A DNA stretch of 64,000 nt from Mariannaea sp. PMI_226 (GCA_024336345.1 JANFOG010000014.1:1054001-1118000), one strand, 5' to 3'; positions 45,223 through 58,441 are shown, numbered from the stretch's first letter. The notes: generated by a model from the letters alone, not told the origin. A program made the numbers and translations.

Positions 45223-48200
45223 ATGAATCACGATGCGCAGACTCTCTCTGCAATGGAGAGCCCCCGGGTCGCTGGGGCAGCCTTCGAAAACCGCAATGTT
45301 GCCCCTAGAATGCAATACAGAAGTCGCCCAGTGTCCGTGGCCGTCGACCCTGTTTCCTTGGTCATTTCCGAATGCATCTCTATAACTTCTGCTATTCAAA
45401 AGAATGCGCGATCCCCGCACTCATCTGTCTCAGCAATCCTTGGTGGGAGTCCGAATCCTATTCACCTAGGGCCCCCTAGCCCTGCGTTGGGTGGTCGCAG
45501 CAAAAGCCCATCGGGGAGCATCAGTGGTGACAGTGCACAGGACACTGGTCTTGCGAACCGATGGGGTTTGCGCGGCCAGAAGGGCAAGAGTATGCAAGAT
45601 AACCCAATGATTGCTGGCTTTGGGAAACTCAGACATGAGCTTGCTGGTGTTAAAGGTTCGCCTTGATCGATGCGCATGATAATGTACAACCCCTCGTAGC
45701 TGACCCGCATAGACATTCACTCATTTGATGCGCCTTCGATCCTCGCTCCCTTTCTTCACGTAATACAAGCTAAGGGAACCGCTGCCCCTATCACGATTCT
45801 CGCCCTGGGCGCCTTGCGGAAGTTCTTGGCGTACGGCTTTATCTGTCCGGAGTCGCCACGATTTGCATTGGCGATGCAGTCTTTGTCGGCCGCTGTCACC
45901 CACTGCCAGTTTGACATTAGCGACTCAGGGCAGGTAGAAGTTGTGCTCCTCATGATTCTCAACCTTATGGAAGACATGATGTCCGGCCCTGGAGGTGACA
46001 TTCTTAGCGACGAGAGCGTTTGCGACATGATGGGCAGAGGCTTGGCCATCTGCTCCCAGCCGCGCTTTTCTCCCGTCTTGCGTAGAACAGCTGAGGCATC
46101 CATGGTTAGGATGTGCCAAATCATATTCGAAGACGTCAAGCATCTTGAAATTGAGACTGGAGAAGATGTCGAAGGAGACCAACAAGGCGACGACGATTTG
46201 GATAGTGTTAAATTGGACCCAACCGCAACCGAAATCGACAAATTATCTATCGAGCCAAAGGCCCTTGAGGTTCCCAAACTCGAAGCCCCGGACCCTGAGC
46301 GAACTAGCAGAGATACGGCCGTGACTGACCCGGAGGCTGGGACAGGCACAACCAGTGATCCTAGTGAAGAGACAGAATCGCTCGACCTGAGACCTTACTC
46401 CTTGCCTTCTGTACGTGAGCTTTTCCGGGTTTTGGTCAATTTCTTAGACCCTAGCGACCGGCATCACACCGACACCATGAGAGTCATGGCTCTGCGGATT
46501 ATTCATGTGGCCCTCGAGGTCTCGGGTCCCTTTATTTCTCGACATCCTGCTCTGGCAGTTATTGCCGAAGACCGCCTCTGTTGCTATTTATTTCAGCTAG
46601 TCAGGTCTGACAACATGGCTCTCCTCCAAGAGTCTCTCATTGTTGCGGGGACTTTGCTGGCAACTTGCCGAGGAGTACTTAAGCTGCAGCAAGAGCTATT
46701 TCTATCATATTTAGTAGCGTGCTTGCACCCTAAAGTGGAGATTCCTCGCGAACCTGGTATCGAGCCTGCCTTGTATGCCGGCATTCCTCAAGTACCAAAA
46801 CTTGTAAAGCCCTCTCAATCATCGCAACCAGGTAGTGGGCGTTCAACTCCTGTCCCTGTCAAAGACCGTCAAAAGCTAGGCTTGGAGGGTGGTGCGAGAA
46901 AGCCTGATGCCCGTCAGGCAATGGTCGAGAGCATCGGCGTCCTCTCAAGAATGCCAACCTTCATGGCCGAGCTCTTTGTCAACTATGACTGTGATCAGGA
47001 TCGAGCCGATCTGTGCGAAGACATGATTGGACTCTTGTCGAGAAATGCTCTCCCGGATTCGGCAACTTGGAGTACCACTAGCGTTCCTCCACTTTGCCTT
47101 GATGCTCTCTTGAGGTACATCCAGTTCATTGCGGAAAGGCTGGACGATGAACCAAAACTTGACTGTTATCCGGATCCAGCCCTTCTTCGGGAACAAAGGC
47201 GAAAGAAGAAGATCATTATCAAAGCAGCAAACAAGTTTAACGAGAAGCCCAAGGCTGGCCTAGGCTATCTGGAAGCACAGGGTATCATCGAAAATGCAAA
47301 TGATCCTGTCGCTGTTGCCACATTCCTCAAGGGAACCTCTCGAGTGTCAAAGAAGGTGCTCGGCGATTATCTCTCAAAAAGGGGCAACGAGGAGATTCTC
47401 AAAGCTTTCCTAGACCAATTCGACTTTTCTGGGAAACGAGTGGATGAGGCACTGAGGTTACTCCTTGAATCCTTCCGGCTGCCTGGTGAAGCGCCGCTGA
47501 TTTCCACCATTGTGGAGCGCTTCGCCGACAAGTACTGCGCGAGCGATTACCCTGATGAAGTTGCCAACGCTGACGCTGTGTATATTCTGACCTACGCCAT
47601 CATTTTGCTCAATACCGATCAGCATAACCCGAACCTGACCTCCCTGAAACGTATGACTGTGGAGGATTTCTCACGGAACTTGCGAGGACAGAATAATGGC
47701 GAGAACTTCACGCCCGGATATCTTCAAACAATATTCGATTCGATCAAGTCCAACGAGATCATCTTGCCGGATGAGCATGACAACAAACACGCTTTTGACT
47801 ACGCCTGGAGAGAGCTTCTTCTCAAGACAGAGTCAGCAGGTGGTCTTATCATCTGCGACACTAACATTTATGACGCTGATATGTTTGCCACCACTTGGAA
47901 GCCTATCGTGTCCACATTGTCATATGTTTTCATGTCTGCTACTGATGACGCTGTATTTGCCAGAATTGTCACTGGCTTTGATGAATGTGCTCGCATTGCT
48001 GCCAAATATCAAAATACCGAAGCCCTTGATCAGATTGTTTTCTGTCTTAGCTACATGTCAACACTTGCTACCGGGTCTCCTTTCAATACTGCTCTCAATA
48101 CTGAAGTGCAGGCTGGTGATGGCAGTGTCATGGTCAGTGAGCTAGCAGTAAAATTAGGCAGAGATTTCCGAGCTCAACTTGCAACGCTCGTACTTTTCCG

Positions 48201-50402
48201 AGTGGTTACGGGGAGCGAGAGACTGATCAAGCAGAGCTGGAAATATGTAAGCAAGGATCTATCTGATGTGTCTCGCAAAGCTAACTGGTCCCAGATTATC
48301 CGAATCTGGTTGAATTTATTCATCAACTCACTGATCCCTTCATTCTCACCCAGTTCCATCCCGTCCTTGCCCGTTCCTGCTATTCCCCTTCAAACCCCAT
48401 CACAAGTTATTGACCGTGTGTCTCGAAACTCAGACTCAGGATTCTTCTCTGCATTTACGTCGTATATCTCTAGCTATGCTGCTGACGACCCACCTGAGCC
48501 TTCTGATGAAGAGCTTGAGAGCACGCTCTGCACGATTGATTGCGTCAACTCGTGCAATATGATGGCTGTTTTCGAAAATATTGCGTAAGTTGATGTTGAA
48601 CATTGAATTTTGGGTTTCTAACAATGTCATTCCCCTAGCAAGCTGGATACTTCGGTTACAACCCTTATCGTCGAAACCCTTCTTGCTCAGCTGCCAGACG
48701 ACAAGGACACGACTGTGATTAGTGTCAAGCATGAGAGCATGCCTGCATCTCCTACAAACGGACAACACCCAGTTGAGATGCTACCCAAATATGACCCCAG
48801 CGTGACCTATATTCTAGAGTTTTGCACTCTCTTGGCAACTAGAGATGAGGAAACAATCATGAAGGTGGGCAAAGCGGTGTTTGATACACTTCAAGGTATT
48901 CTCCGAGATTCAAGTCAATACCATGCCATCACCGTTTCGAGGGCAACCTTCTATGCGTTGAAATTATTGAAGTCTAGCTATGTAAGTTCTGGATGCAGGG
49001 CAAGGCTATTCACATGCTTATCCGTATAAGGACCACGATTTTGCCAACGTACCATTCCTCCTCCACACCATTTCAAGTCTTTCACACGAAGCGCTGGGGA
49101 AAACTTCGGATGTAGTCTTGGCAGGCCTCGCAACCTGCATTGATGAGCCGGGTTCTCTGAGACGTGAGATCATGACGTCTCCTGACTTTTGGGCTATTCT
49201 TCGTACTCTGGCTGGCAAGCCGGAGTCGGCCGCGTTGGTATTCGGCATCTTGGAGAGGGGAATCACTGGTGATCCGCAGGCAATCCTTGCGGACAATTAT
49301 GAGGCTGCCATTTTGTTACTAAATGACTTCGCTACCGCTGCGAACCCCAACCAACCCGCGCTACAAAGATCAGGATCAACTCGCCAACAGCAACAGCGGA
49401 TATCCCAGCAAAAGAAGAGTGGGAAACGGTAAGTTAGCCCTATATTGTAGTTTACGATTCCCGTGGACTAACTAAGCCACCCATAGCAACTCCGAGGCTG
49501 TGGATAGAGGATCCAAGGCAGTAGATATCCTTTACAACCTCACAGCTCGTATACCTCATCTCATGCAACAATCACAGCTCGAGACTAGCGAAGGTTTGCT
49601 GAGACTTCATGGAACCCAAATATGAGAGTAGATCACTAACACATTTCGCCTAGCTTGGTCGGCCTACTGGCTGCCCATCTTCCAGGCATTTACGAATCAA
49701 TGCGTTAACCCATGTCGTGATGTGCGGCAACTAGCCTTCTCCGCATTACAGCGGTCTCTATTATCGCCGGAGCTTACTTGCAGCGACCCAAAGGAATGGA
49801 CTGCCATATTTGGAAAGGTCCTGTTTCCATTAATCCTTCGGCTTCTCAAGCCTGAAGTATTCTCGTCTGACCGCGACGGGATGAGCGAGATGAGAGTTCA
49901 ATCAGCCTCTCTCTTGTGCAAAGTCTTCCTACAGTACCTCGTGCTTTTATCTGAGTGGGACGGAATGCTTGATCTCTGGATCAAAATCATTGAGATTATG
50001 GATCGTCTTATGAACAGCGGACAGGGTGACAGCTTGGTAAGGTAACTCTTCCATAGAAAGTGAAAAATATGACTAATGGAATGGAAACAGGAGGAGGCAG
50101 TTCGCGAGAACTTGAAGAATGTCATTCTTTTCATGGCTAGTAGTGGATACCTGGTGTCCCCAAGAAAAGATGAATCTAAGGAGAAGTTGTGGACGGAGAC
50201 ATGGAAGCGCATTGATCGATTTTTGCCGGATCTGCGGAGCGATCTTGCCTTGGAAGATCCAGAACCCCAAGATCAGGCGCGGGCAGATGGAGAACAGAAG
50301 AAAGGAATTGAAGAGAAGATGAGTGAGCCGATATCGAGCAAAGAGGTGGAAGAAGATGCTGGCGGCAACAAACATCAGGAAGAAGAAACCGAGGAGACTT
50401 AA
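45223..50402 (+). CDS. GEA2: Golgi Arf guanine-nucleotide exchange factor (Gea1/2, GBF1)
   Basis: Seven exons (45223-45655, 45713-48584, 48639-48981, 49031-49428, 49487-49593, 49654-50036, 50091-50402) give 1615 residues, the size of the GBF1/Gea class. It opens Arf1 at the early Golgi for COPI coat assembly. Features in order: dimerisation/cyclophilin-binding region with DPVSLVISECISITSAIQKN and ILALGALRKFLAYGF; a homology-upstream-of-Sec7 stretch; the Sec7 domain at about 655-845, with FRLPGEAP supplying the catalytic Glu737 and YAIILLNTDQHNPNL; then C-terminal homology regions including AWSAYWLPIFQAF and DLWIKIIEIMDRL; and an acidic tail. A long acidic insert lies at about 290-370. Regulation is not readable. 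See the finding on the Leu at the brefeldin-A position. Confidence 0.95.
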
Positions 50403-51199
50403 AAGGTGCGGAGTTTATAGAGAGCACTATGAACCAACCGATATCTTTGAGCTAGTAGGATAAGTTGGGTAGAAGGGGACGCAGTCAGCTGTACAAAAAT
50501 GGAATACATAATATCGATTACCCCGGACAGAATTGGTCCCTAGTTTTTGCTTTGAATGGCCGTCAAAATACGAAGTAGGCATGAAGCAACGGATGCCAAT
50601 AACGTTGCCTATTACAAGGACAGAAGACACCTGGGCGTAAGCTGGAAAGAGCGCCTGGGTGTCTATCGAAAATAACATAGTCTATTTCACGACCTATTTG
50701 TTAGGGCTTCCTTTACAGACAGCAAGTTGCTTGTCGAGACGAGGGCGTGGTGTGTCCTTAGTTCGGTGGGGAGCTTATCAAAGCCAGCTACCTACGTCAT
50801 TTGCGAGAGGATTAAGAGGTAGCGTGCTCCCTTCACATGTGACCAGCGCTGACCCCATGTGCCTCTACCTAGAGTGATCAATTCAATCCACTCTGTAAAC
50901 CTCGCTACGGTTCGACCTCCAGTTTCTTCCTCACTTATACTTAGGTACCTCCCTAGGTACTGCGTGCTTCGAAGCGCAACTTATCAAGGGAGGAAAAACA
51001 GCATTCAACCTTGCCAGCTCTAGTGCGGATATCTCCAGTGTCACCCGACTCCACATCACGTCCTCTCAGCGACAACGTCGTGTATTCCCCGGACTTGGCT
51101 TTACTCCCCATCTCGTGTCATCTTTTCAACCAGAATTTACCTCGCAAAGCGCTGACAAGACTGGATGCCGTCGAATTGCCTGGGAGGTGCACTGCCGCC
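50403..51199. other. Intergenic region, GEA 3' side and FIG4 promoter
   Basis: About 800 bases between two plus-strand genes. CCTAGGTA-type words occur at 50942-50960. From about 51010 the frame of FIG4 is open upstream of the chosen ATG without an ATG of its own. Nothing else recognised. Confidence 0.5.
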
Positions 51200-54100
51200 A
51201 TGTCCGAGTTTGCTGTGCCGGACTTGATTCCGATGCCCTCTATTGCGTTGCCGACGACTCCAGATGTTGATACCCATGTGCCAGTATTCCCTCTTTTGCA
51301 GAACAATGGTACTGCAAGTCCGTTATCGTCCGATGCCACCCGTGGTGCGAACCAGACTGGCGAAGATGATGATGAACCCGCCGTCGCCAAACCCTTCGTT
51401 CGAACTACCAGCCCCGACCCCACGTTCCGTACTGCTGAAGACATCTTCGACGACCGAGTTCCTGACAGACTCATTTACAAGATGCACAAGTTTAGCTTGT
51501 ATGAAACGGCCAGTCGCTATTACATCGTCGGCGTGGACGTAAGCGAGAAGCGATATCGAATCCTCAAGATTGACCGAACCACCGAAGGCGCTGAGCTGAA
51601 TATGGTCGACGACAAAATTGTATACAGCCTTAAGGAAATGAACCAGCTCTTGGACACTATCGATGATGGCAATCGCGGAACCGGTGGGATAAAGCTTCGT
51701 TGCACCACATGGGGTCTACTTGGTTTCATTAAGTTCACCGGTCCATACTACATGTTGCTCATCACGAAAAAGAGCACCGTTGCTATGGTTGGAGGGCACT
51801 ACATTTATCAGATCGAAGGCACCGAGCTAATTCCCTTGACTCCGGGCAAATTTAAACCTGACACGAAGAATACGGAGGAACAACGGTTTCTGGCCATCCT
51901 CAACAACCTTGATTTGACCAGATCCTTCTACTACAGCTACTCATACGACGTCACCCGCACTCTGCAACACAATGTCATCCGCGAGCGGCAGGCTCTTGCT
52001 CAAGGTATTCTTCCATCCTCCGATGATGACTTTAATTCCATGTTTGTTTGGAACGACTACTTGCTTCAACCTGCTATGGAGAATCTGAGAGACCCCTACG
52101 ACTGGTGTCGCCCGATTATTCATGGATATATTGACCAGGCCGGTAAGATACACCCAACCAACGCTATCCCCAAATGAAAATGTTCTAACAAAAGTGAGCC
52201 CTGTCTATTTACGGACGTGCTGCCCATATCACTGTTATTGCTAGGCGGTCACGGTACTTCGCCGGTGCGCGTTTCCTGAAACGGGGAGCCAACGATCTTG
52301 TAAGTGCATCATGAGCTCTCGGGCTGCATATTGAACCTTGCTGCTATCCGTGGACTGGTGAACGCACAGACTGATTGTTCTTCTAATAGGGCTATGTTGC
52401 TAATGATGTTGAGACCGAGCAAATCGTTGCCGAGTCGTTGACCACCTCCTTCCATGCACCTGGACCACAACTCTATTGCAGTCCTCAATACACTTCGTAC
52501 GTCCAACATCGAGGCAGCATTCCGCTGTACTGGACCCAAGACAACACTGGAGTTACTCCGAAACCCCCCATCGAGCTTAATCTAGTAGATCCATTTTACG
52601 GGGCAGCAGCACTGCATTTTGATAACCTGTTCGAGAGGTACGGTGCCCCAATCTACGTAGTCAACTTGATCAAGGCCAAGGAACGGCAGCCAAGGGAATC
52701 GAAGCTTCTTGAAGAGTACACCAGGGCTATCGATTACTTGAATCAATTTCTTCCAAAGGATAAAAAAATAATCCACAAGGCGTGGGACATGAGTCGGGCT
52801 TCCAAGGTACGCGGAGGAGATGTCATTGGCAACCTTGAGCAGATCGCCGAGTCCGTCCTCGACACGACAGGTTTTTTTCAGAATGGAGATGGCATTCGAA
52901 GTCAAATGACTACCCAGAACGGTGTGGCCCGAACAAACTGCATTGACTGCTTGGATCGCACCAATGCTGCTCAATTTGTTATCGGGAAGCGAGCGTTAGG
53001 CCACCAGCTGCATGCTCTTGGCATTCTTGAGAACAAGTCAGTCGAGTATGACACAGATGCTGTAAATCTTTTTACACACATGTGGCATGATCATGGAGAT
53101 ACCATCGCAGTTCAATATGGCGGCTCTCAGCTGGTCAATACAATGGAGACATACCGGAAGATTAACCAGTGGACTAGTCACTCCCGAGATATGATTGAGA
53201 GTTTCAAGCGCTACTACAATAATTCATTCTTGGACAGTCAGCGACAAGAAGCCTACAACCTATTCTTGGGTAATTACATTTTTGCTCAGGGACAACCGAT
53301 GTTATGGGATCTTGCAACCGACTACTATCTTCATCACGCCGATCCCCGAAATTGGTCGATGAAGACCAAACGTGACTACATCAACTGGTACACAACTGCT
53401 CACTTGGAGAAGAGAAAGGTTCCCCCATATGTTCCGGGCCGGGATATTGCGCGTTTCCATCCGGTTGAGTTCTTTGACGACTACTGGCTAGAATATTACC
53501 GGCCAGCAACATTGTCCTCGTTCCCCAAGATGTTTGCGTACAAGATGAACTCAACCATCAAATATATTCCCTTAAAGTCAACTCAGGATGGGAGGTACGA
53601 CCTGAGCCCATTTCGTGTTCGGACCGAGGGTGATGTAGACTTGAATGACAAGAAGAGACACAAGAAAGACTCAGGCACTGGAACCGGCGCTTCACGGCCA
53701 GCTTTGAAAGCGGATAGCACCACGGAGAGGCCACCAACAAGGGGTATGTCCCTTCGCTGGCTTCAGCCAGCTCAGCAAAAGACATCCGCAGATATCGATG
53801 GGGCGAGAAAGGATTTAGCGCAACCTCCGAAATCCAACGAAGACGTGAAGCCCAGCGCGTTAGACAAGTCCAAAGCTGCGCAATGGACATTTACCAAAGC
53901 TGTTCACGATTCATTGAACCCTTCCGTAAATGACCATGAGGCTGAGGATTACGAGCGGTATATTAAGCATCCTCAAAATCTCCCACTGGTAGTCTCCAGT
54001 GACACACCGGTCGACATCGACTCATCAGAATATCAGGAATATGTCAATGGAGCCTGGCAAGATGCAGGGCTTATTGTCAAAGGCACTGAGGAACAGATTG

Positions 54101-54237
54101 ATGTCTATGCTGAACTGCTCAAGGTGGGAGAAAATCCCCTGACAGTCACAGAAGAAGATGGGCCAAAGAAGAGATATAAGGCCTACAGGAAGTGGCTGCG
54201 TGGGAAATCTTTCTTTAAGCAGCAACCTTTTGATTGA
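51200..54237 (+). CDS. FIG4: Polyphosphoinositide 5-phosphatase Fig4 (Sac family)
   Basis: Exons 51200-52142, 52199-52299 and 52390-54237 give 963 residues; yeast Fig4 has 879. The ATG at 51200 has context GCCGCCATGTCC. Fig4 dephosphorylates PI(3,5)P2 at vacuole/endosome membranes and, with Vac14, also supports the Fab1 kinase. The Sac domain starts near [20 protein letters not shown], continues with [20 protein letters not shown] and [16 protein letters not shown], and has the active site CIDCLDRTN (catalytic Cys532, CX5R). [12 protein letters not shown] is typical. The tail after about residue 750 is Lys/Ser rich. The acceptor of intron 1 must be GTGAG at 52198 rather than AAAAG to keep ALSIYGR in frame. 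It converges with TTI2, only 41 bases away. Confidence 0.95.
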
Positions 54238-54278
54238 TGAGACACTGTGAAACACTTCCGCAAATGGCTGTGATGATG

Positions 54279-56074
54279 CTATTCTGACAACGTCGGGAAT
54301 AGTTGGCTTAGGCGGGTGTCCTTCTCCAGCACCTCAGATAAGCCCGTTGGCAATCGAGTATGACCTTCGTTCCAGACCGCCCCTAGCATCCTTGATGCTT
54401 GGATCAGAGCCCGAGATATGGCGGTTTCTGATTCTGAATTTGTCGATGAAGTTTCTACAGTGTCATAAAAGCTCAGCCAGCAAAGGGAAAGAGAACGTAT
54501 AATCTGCTCAAAGTTTGTTCCCTCCTGTAACCTAGGCCAGCAAGTGCTGATGGTGGCTTGCAACGCCTTGACAGTAGCGAGAACGGCGGGAGGATAAGCT
54601 GTCGCAAATGGATCTTCCATAACTGCCGAAATAATGGAAAGGATGTTCTGCCCAAATCTGTTAGAAATAGAAGTGGGAAACTGAGACCCGAAAAGGTCCG
54701 TGATTTACCTTGAGATGCTTCGCTGAGTATATACCCAAGCATTTGATAGCTAATTCCATACTTTCCATCAGAGTCTGAACCAGACGGGCGTATTGAGAGG
54801 AGTGAGAGTATGCTGCAAAGATTCCTTCTCGTAATAGCTTATCCAAGAGACGTCGACGTTCAGGGTTTTGAGGCGAGTGGTAGGTCTCTGCTAATGCAAA
54901 CAGGACTTTGTAAGCAGGCCTAAGAAGATTCACTGATTCGTCCTCTGGTGTTAGACTGGGTAGGTATAGTAGAATGGGAAAGGTAGCATCTTCAAAGACA
55001 CGGACAATCCCCGTGGTGTGCAGAACTTCGGGTGGGCATTTTCTGGCAAAAGAAGCGAGGATATCGAGCCCCTTGGTTTTCACTGCGGCAGACTCGTCTT
55101 CTACGAGAGCGAGAAGGACCGGAGTAAAAAGAGGCCATTGCTGCTGGAGTAGTGATATCTGGAAGATTTTTCACGTAAGTAACTGCAGGTTGATAGCATC
55201 CCTATTAGCCTAGATAGGGCAAGGGGGGACAAACCTCGGATACCTCTACAGCCCAGCGTACGACCGCAATGGCAGATGGGAAAGTAGTCTTCCAAATAGA
55301 AGTCTTCTTGTGTTGCTGTGTTGAGCCTGCTGCTAAAAGGTAGTGATCCGGTCTTCCGGACTCAGTGACTCGTGAGGAGGACTTTGCGAACAAGGGCTTG
55401 AGGAACTCCTGTAGGACTGGGCCAGCAATAAAGGCTGCTAGCTTCTCAACATCCAGTTCTGTTTTTAGGAGATGCGATGCAACAATGGCAGCTTCCTCTG
55501 TAGTCCATGGGTCCCGAGGATCCGTAAAAGCAGCCAGCTTGAGAAGGGCTGCGTTATCTAGATTACAAGACCACGTAGACGAGAGAAGCTGCAAGCAAGT
55601 AATACCCACTTCTGCCATTAATGTAGAGGTTTCACTGTCTACATGAATAAGCAACAGCATAATATTTCCAGGTCGTGTTTTGCCCGTACCTGATTCCGTC
55701 TCATTAGGTAAAAGAAGCCTATCCACCAGAATTCTGGCGAGGTCCATAGCCTGTTCCTTGTTCTCTGTTGCAAGAGCGATATTGGACAAATATTTGCCTG
55801 CTGCAAGTGCAGCTCGAATCCGGCTCTCAACTGCATGTCAGCTTATTTGGACTTGGCGGAAAGAGGGGGGTGTTCAAGTATTGCTCAGATCACCCACCTC
55901 GTTGTCCGCAGACTTTAATATTTGATCTGCTGCATCTTCAAGAGAGAGACATATTCCTAGTGGCCAGAAGAATTAGAGATCCCACATCGTCGTTTTTATT
56001 GTTTCGAGGCGGTTCCTACCGGCCGGAAGAGATTGGAATTTGTCCAAGTTTGCATAGCTGGCCAGAAAATCCAT
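54279..56074 (-). CDS. TTI2: TTT-complex subunit Tti2 (Tel2-interacting protein 2)
   Basis: Minus-strand exons 56074-56020, 55956-55898, 55825-55235, 55158-54709 and 54647-54279 give 507 residues with phases that agree. Tti2 binds Tel2 and Tti1 and helps Hsp90 mature the large PI3K-like kinases (Tor, ATM/Tel1, ATR/Mec1). The protein is a helical HEAT-like repeat. Recognisable parts are RIRAALAAGKYLSNIALATE, KTKGLDILASFARKCPPEVL and FPILLYLPSLTPEDESVNLL, then REGIFAAYSHSSQYARLVQT, KCLGIYSAKHLKNIL and the end with MEDPFATAYPPAVLATVKAL. The acceptor at 55826 (TTGAG) and the last acceptor (GGGCAG at 54648) were chosen to keep the frame. The N-terminus from exon 1 (MDFLASYANLDKFQ) is less certain than the rest. 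Confidence 0.88.
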
Positions 56075-56629
56075 CTCATTGAGTGCCCCCTTGCAGTTGA
56101 TATAGGTGCAGGAGCATGTGAGAACAATAGTATGGTCAGTAAAATATGGAGCGGCGAAGGAATGGAATTCAGGTATAAATGAGCAAGAGTTAGAAAGAAG
56201 ATTCTAAACAATGAAAACAGCACTCGTAATCTCTCCAATGAATGAAGCATATGAGAGGTGAGTGGTGGGCAGCAATACAGTGGGTCAGTACTGCCAGCAC
56301 TGTAAGGATTCCTAATTCAGCTACTCCACCAGCCTTGATGTATCTGTGCTATAGTGTCATATAACTCTTATTTATCGGAGGGCAATAGTCCATCAAAGGA
56401 GAGGAGAGCAAATATGAGGCAGCAAAGGGAAGCAAGATACATTTACTCCAGTTCACCATGTATTCGTAAAATGGGCACAGAAAACCCAAATCAACTTGGC
56501 AACCAATCGATTTAGTATCAATCAGATGCCGAAAGGACACCAGTGGAGCGGGGTGAAGTCAATTGAGGGAGGGAATATGCATTAGCTCATGGCGTTCTCT
56601 TGACAGTAGCTAGACTAGAAGTTAGGTAC
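56075..56629. other. Intergenic region, TTI2 promoter and CCA1 3' side
   Basis: About 550 bases between two genes read leftwards. It holds the TTI2 promoter and the CCA1 3' UTR. Short frames only; nothing recognised. Confidence 0.5.
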
Positions 56630-58441
56630 TCAGTGTAGCGGTATTCCAAGCTCTTCTCTTCGCCGTTTTACCTCTTCGATTGCACCAGCAGGGTCCTTTT
56701 CCAGTGCATGGCGCAGCTGCCATGCAACGCAAACATCAAGAGCTTTGCCGGTCCATTTTCCAGGTTTGATTCCCAGCGCCTGTGCGAGTTGTCGCCCATC
56801 AAGCAGACGCTTCAGCGCAGGTGCTTCGAGCACATCTAATCTTGCTAGGTGATCTAAGAAACCTTGCCATCCTGACATGAACTCCGTTCGCTCTGCAAGC
56901 GTATTAGTTGGTCATGACTACGATGCGTGAGTCTGTTCAGATACCACCCACCTTTTTCGTATTCACTTGACCATTTTGGGATATCCTCCTGAGCTTCCAC
57001 AAGCATTGCAGATAAGACCTGTAGGCGCCAGGAGCCTGCCGGAGTATCCCATCTTCGAATTGCCATGCCGAGCCTGTCTCGTTCGTTGATGGAAGATTCA
57101 TTTCGGCAAACAGCGTCTTTCAAGCGCAGAATCTCAGCTCGGTTTCGATAGGCGGCCGTGATAACATCGGAAAGCCTGTTAGGGGCTCTGAAGCCTTCCC
57201 GAGCAGCAATGGTCACAGGTGGAGGGGTATTTGCCTTCCTTTTGGAATTTAGTGGATCATCCACGAGCATCCAGGGAGACAAGGCAGCCAAGTTCCAGGC
57301 AGAGTAGGCTGCATCCTCGCTTTGTATAAGTAGGCGACCAATTGAATCTGGAGTCTGGTGATTAATCAGTTCTTCTAGGCACTCATAGGCGATGGGCCAC
57401 TTTGATATGTCTGGATTGGGCATAAATTCTTGAGCTGGATCCGTGAAGATTGCAAGGTATAAATTGAGTTCGTTTATGAGATTGAGGGAATCACGAGGAT
57501 GAGCACCTAGTGATGATTTAGTTTCAGCCAAAGATATTTATTGAGGTATTCGACAAACCTTTGAGCATCTTTTCTAGCTCAACACCCACACGCTCTCGGC
57601 TAATTTTGATGCGTAGTGCGTCAAGGACGCTCTGGTTCGACATGAACTGTCGTGTTTTCGAATCTATAGTGAATTGGAGGCGGCTAGCAAAACGAACTAA
57701 GCGTAGAACTCTCAGAGGATCGTCCATAAATGTTTGGAAGGGTTCGAGTGGTGTTCTGATAATCTTCGAGGCCATATCGTGTAGGCCACCGGTAAGATCC
57801 TCGACCTGATCAGTGTGTAGATTATAGAAGAGGGCGTTGACAGTCGCATCACGGCGTAAAGCATCCTCCTGAGCTGTTCCGAACTCCATTTGTGGGTTGC
57901 GGCTATCCTCAGTGTATGTTTCCTTCCGAAGGTTTACAAAGTCAAGATCCAAGCCAAACATTTTGACCATGGCGGTCTCAAGATGTTTCGACTTGTCCGG
58001 GTTGCGAGCAACGTTGTGTAAGCTGCCAATGTCGGCCGGCCCAATTCCGTGCTTGGCAATAGCCTCAGGTTTCTCACAGTATTCACACATGCGTTCCGCA
58101 AATGGGACGCCCGTCATGGCATTGATGGCGACATCAATATCATGGCTCTCGATATTGAGGAGCTTGTCGCGAACCCAACCACCAGCCCACCGCAGAATGA
58201 TAGGTTGATTGGCATTACCAGAGTCATCGATCGACTTTGCAACGTCGAGAAGAAGCTGACGGAGTTGTTGCTCACGAGGAGTGAGCTCAATGGTAGCTGT
58301 CACCATGGTTGGTGAAATGGCCAATGTTTTTGCTGGCCGTTTTGGTGAGGGAGAAGTTGAGATAAGCTTCGGCTGATCCTTAAGGAAAGTACTGATATTC
58401 CTTTTCATGACAATACCCGGGCGAGCCAGGCGCGAGAGCAT
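56630..58441 (-). CDS. CCA1: CCA-adding tRNA nucleotidyltransferase
   Basis: Minus-strand exons 58441-57559, 57506-56952 and 56892-56630 give 566 residues from the first ATG. The enzyme adds CCA to tRNA 3' ends without a template. It is the class II type: RWAGGWVRD at 84-92, the catalytic HDIDVAIN (Asp101 and Asp103), RRDATVNALFYNL (motif B), DDPLRVLRLVRFASRL, and RISRERVGVELEKML-like helix at the end of exon 1. The C-terminal body/tail has several conserved helices (KWPIAYECLEELI, LQVLSAMLVEAQE) and ends with REELGIPLH. The N-terminus MLSRLARPGIVMKRNISTFL is a probable mitochondrial signal. Three in-frame ATG codons (58441, 58408, 58306) allow several start sites, as in yeast, where isoforms reach mitochondria, cytosol and nucleus. 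Confidence 0.95.
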
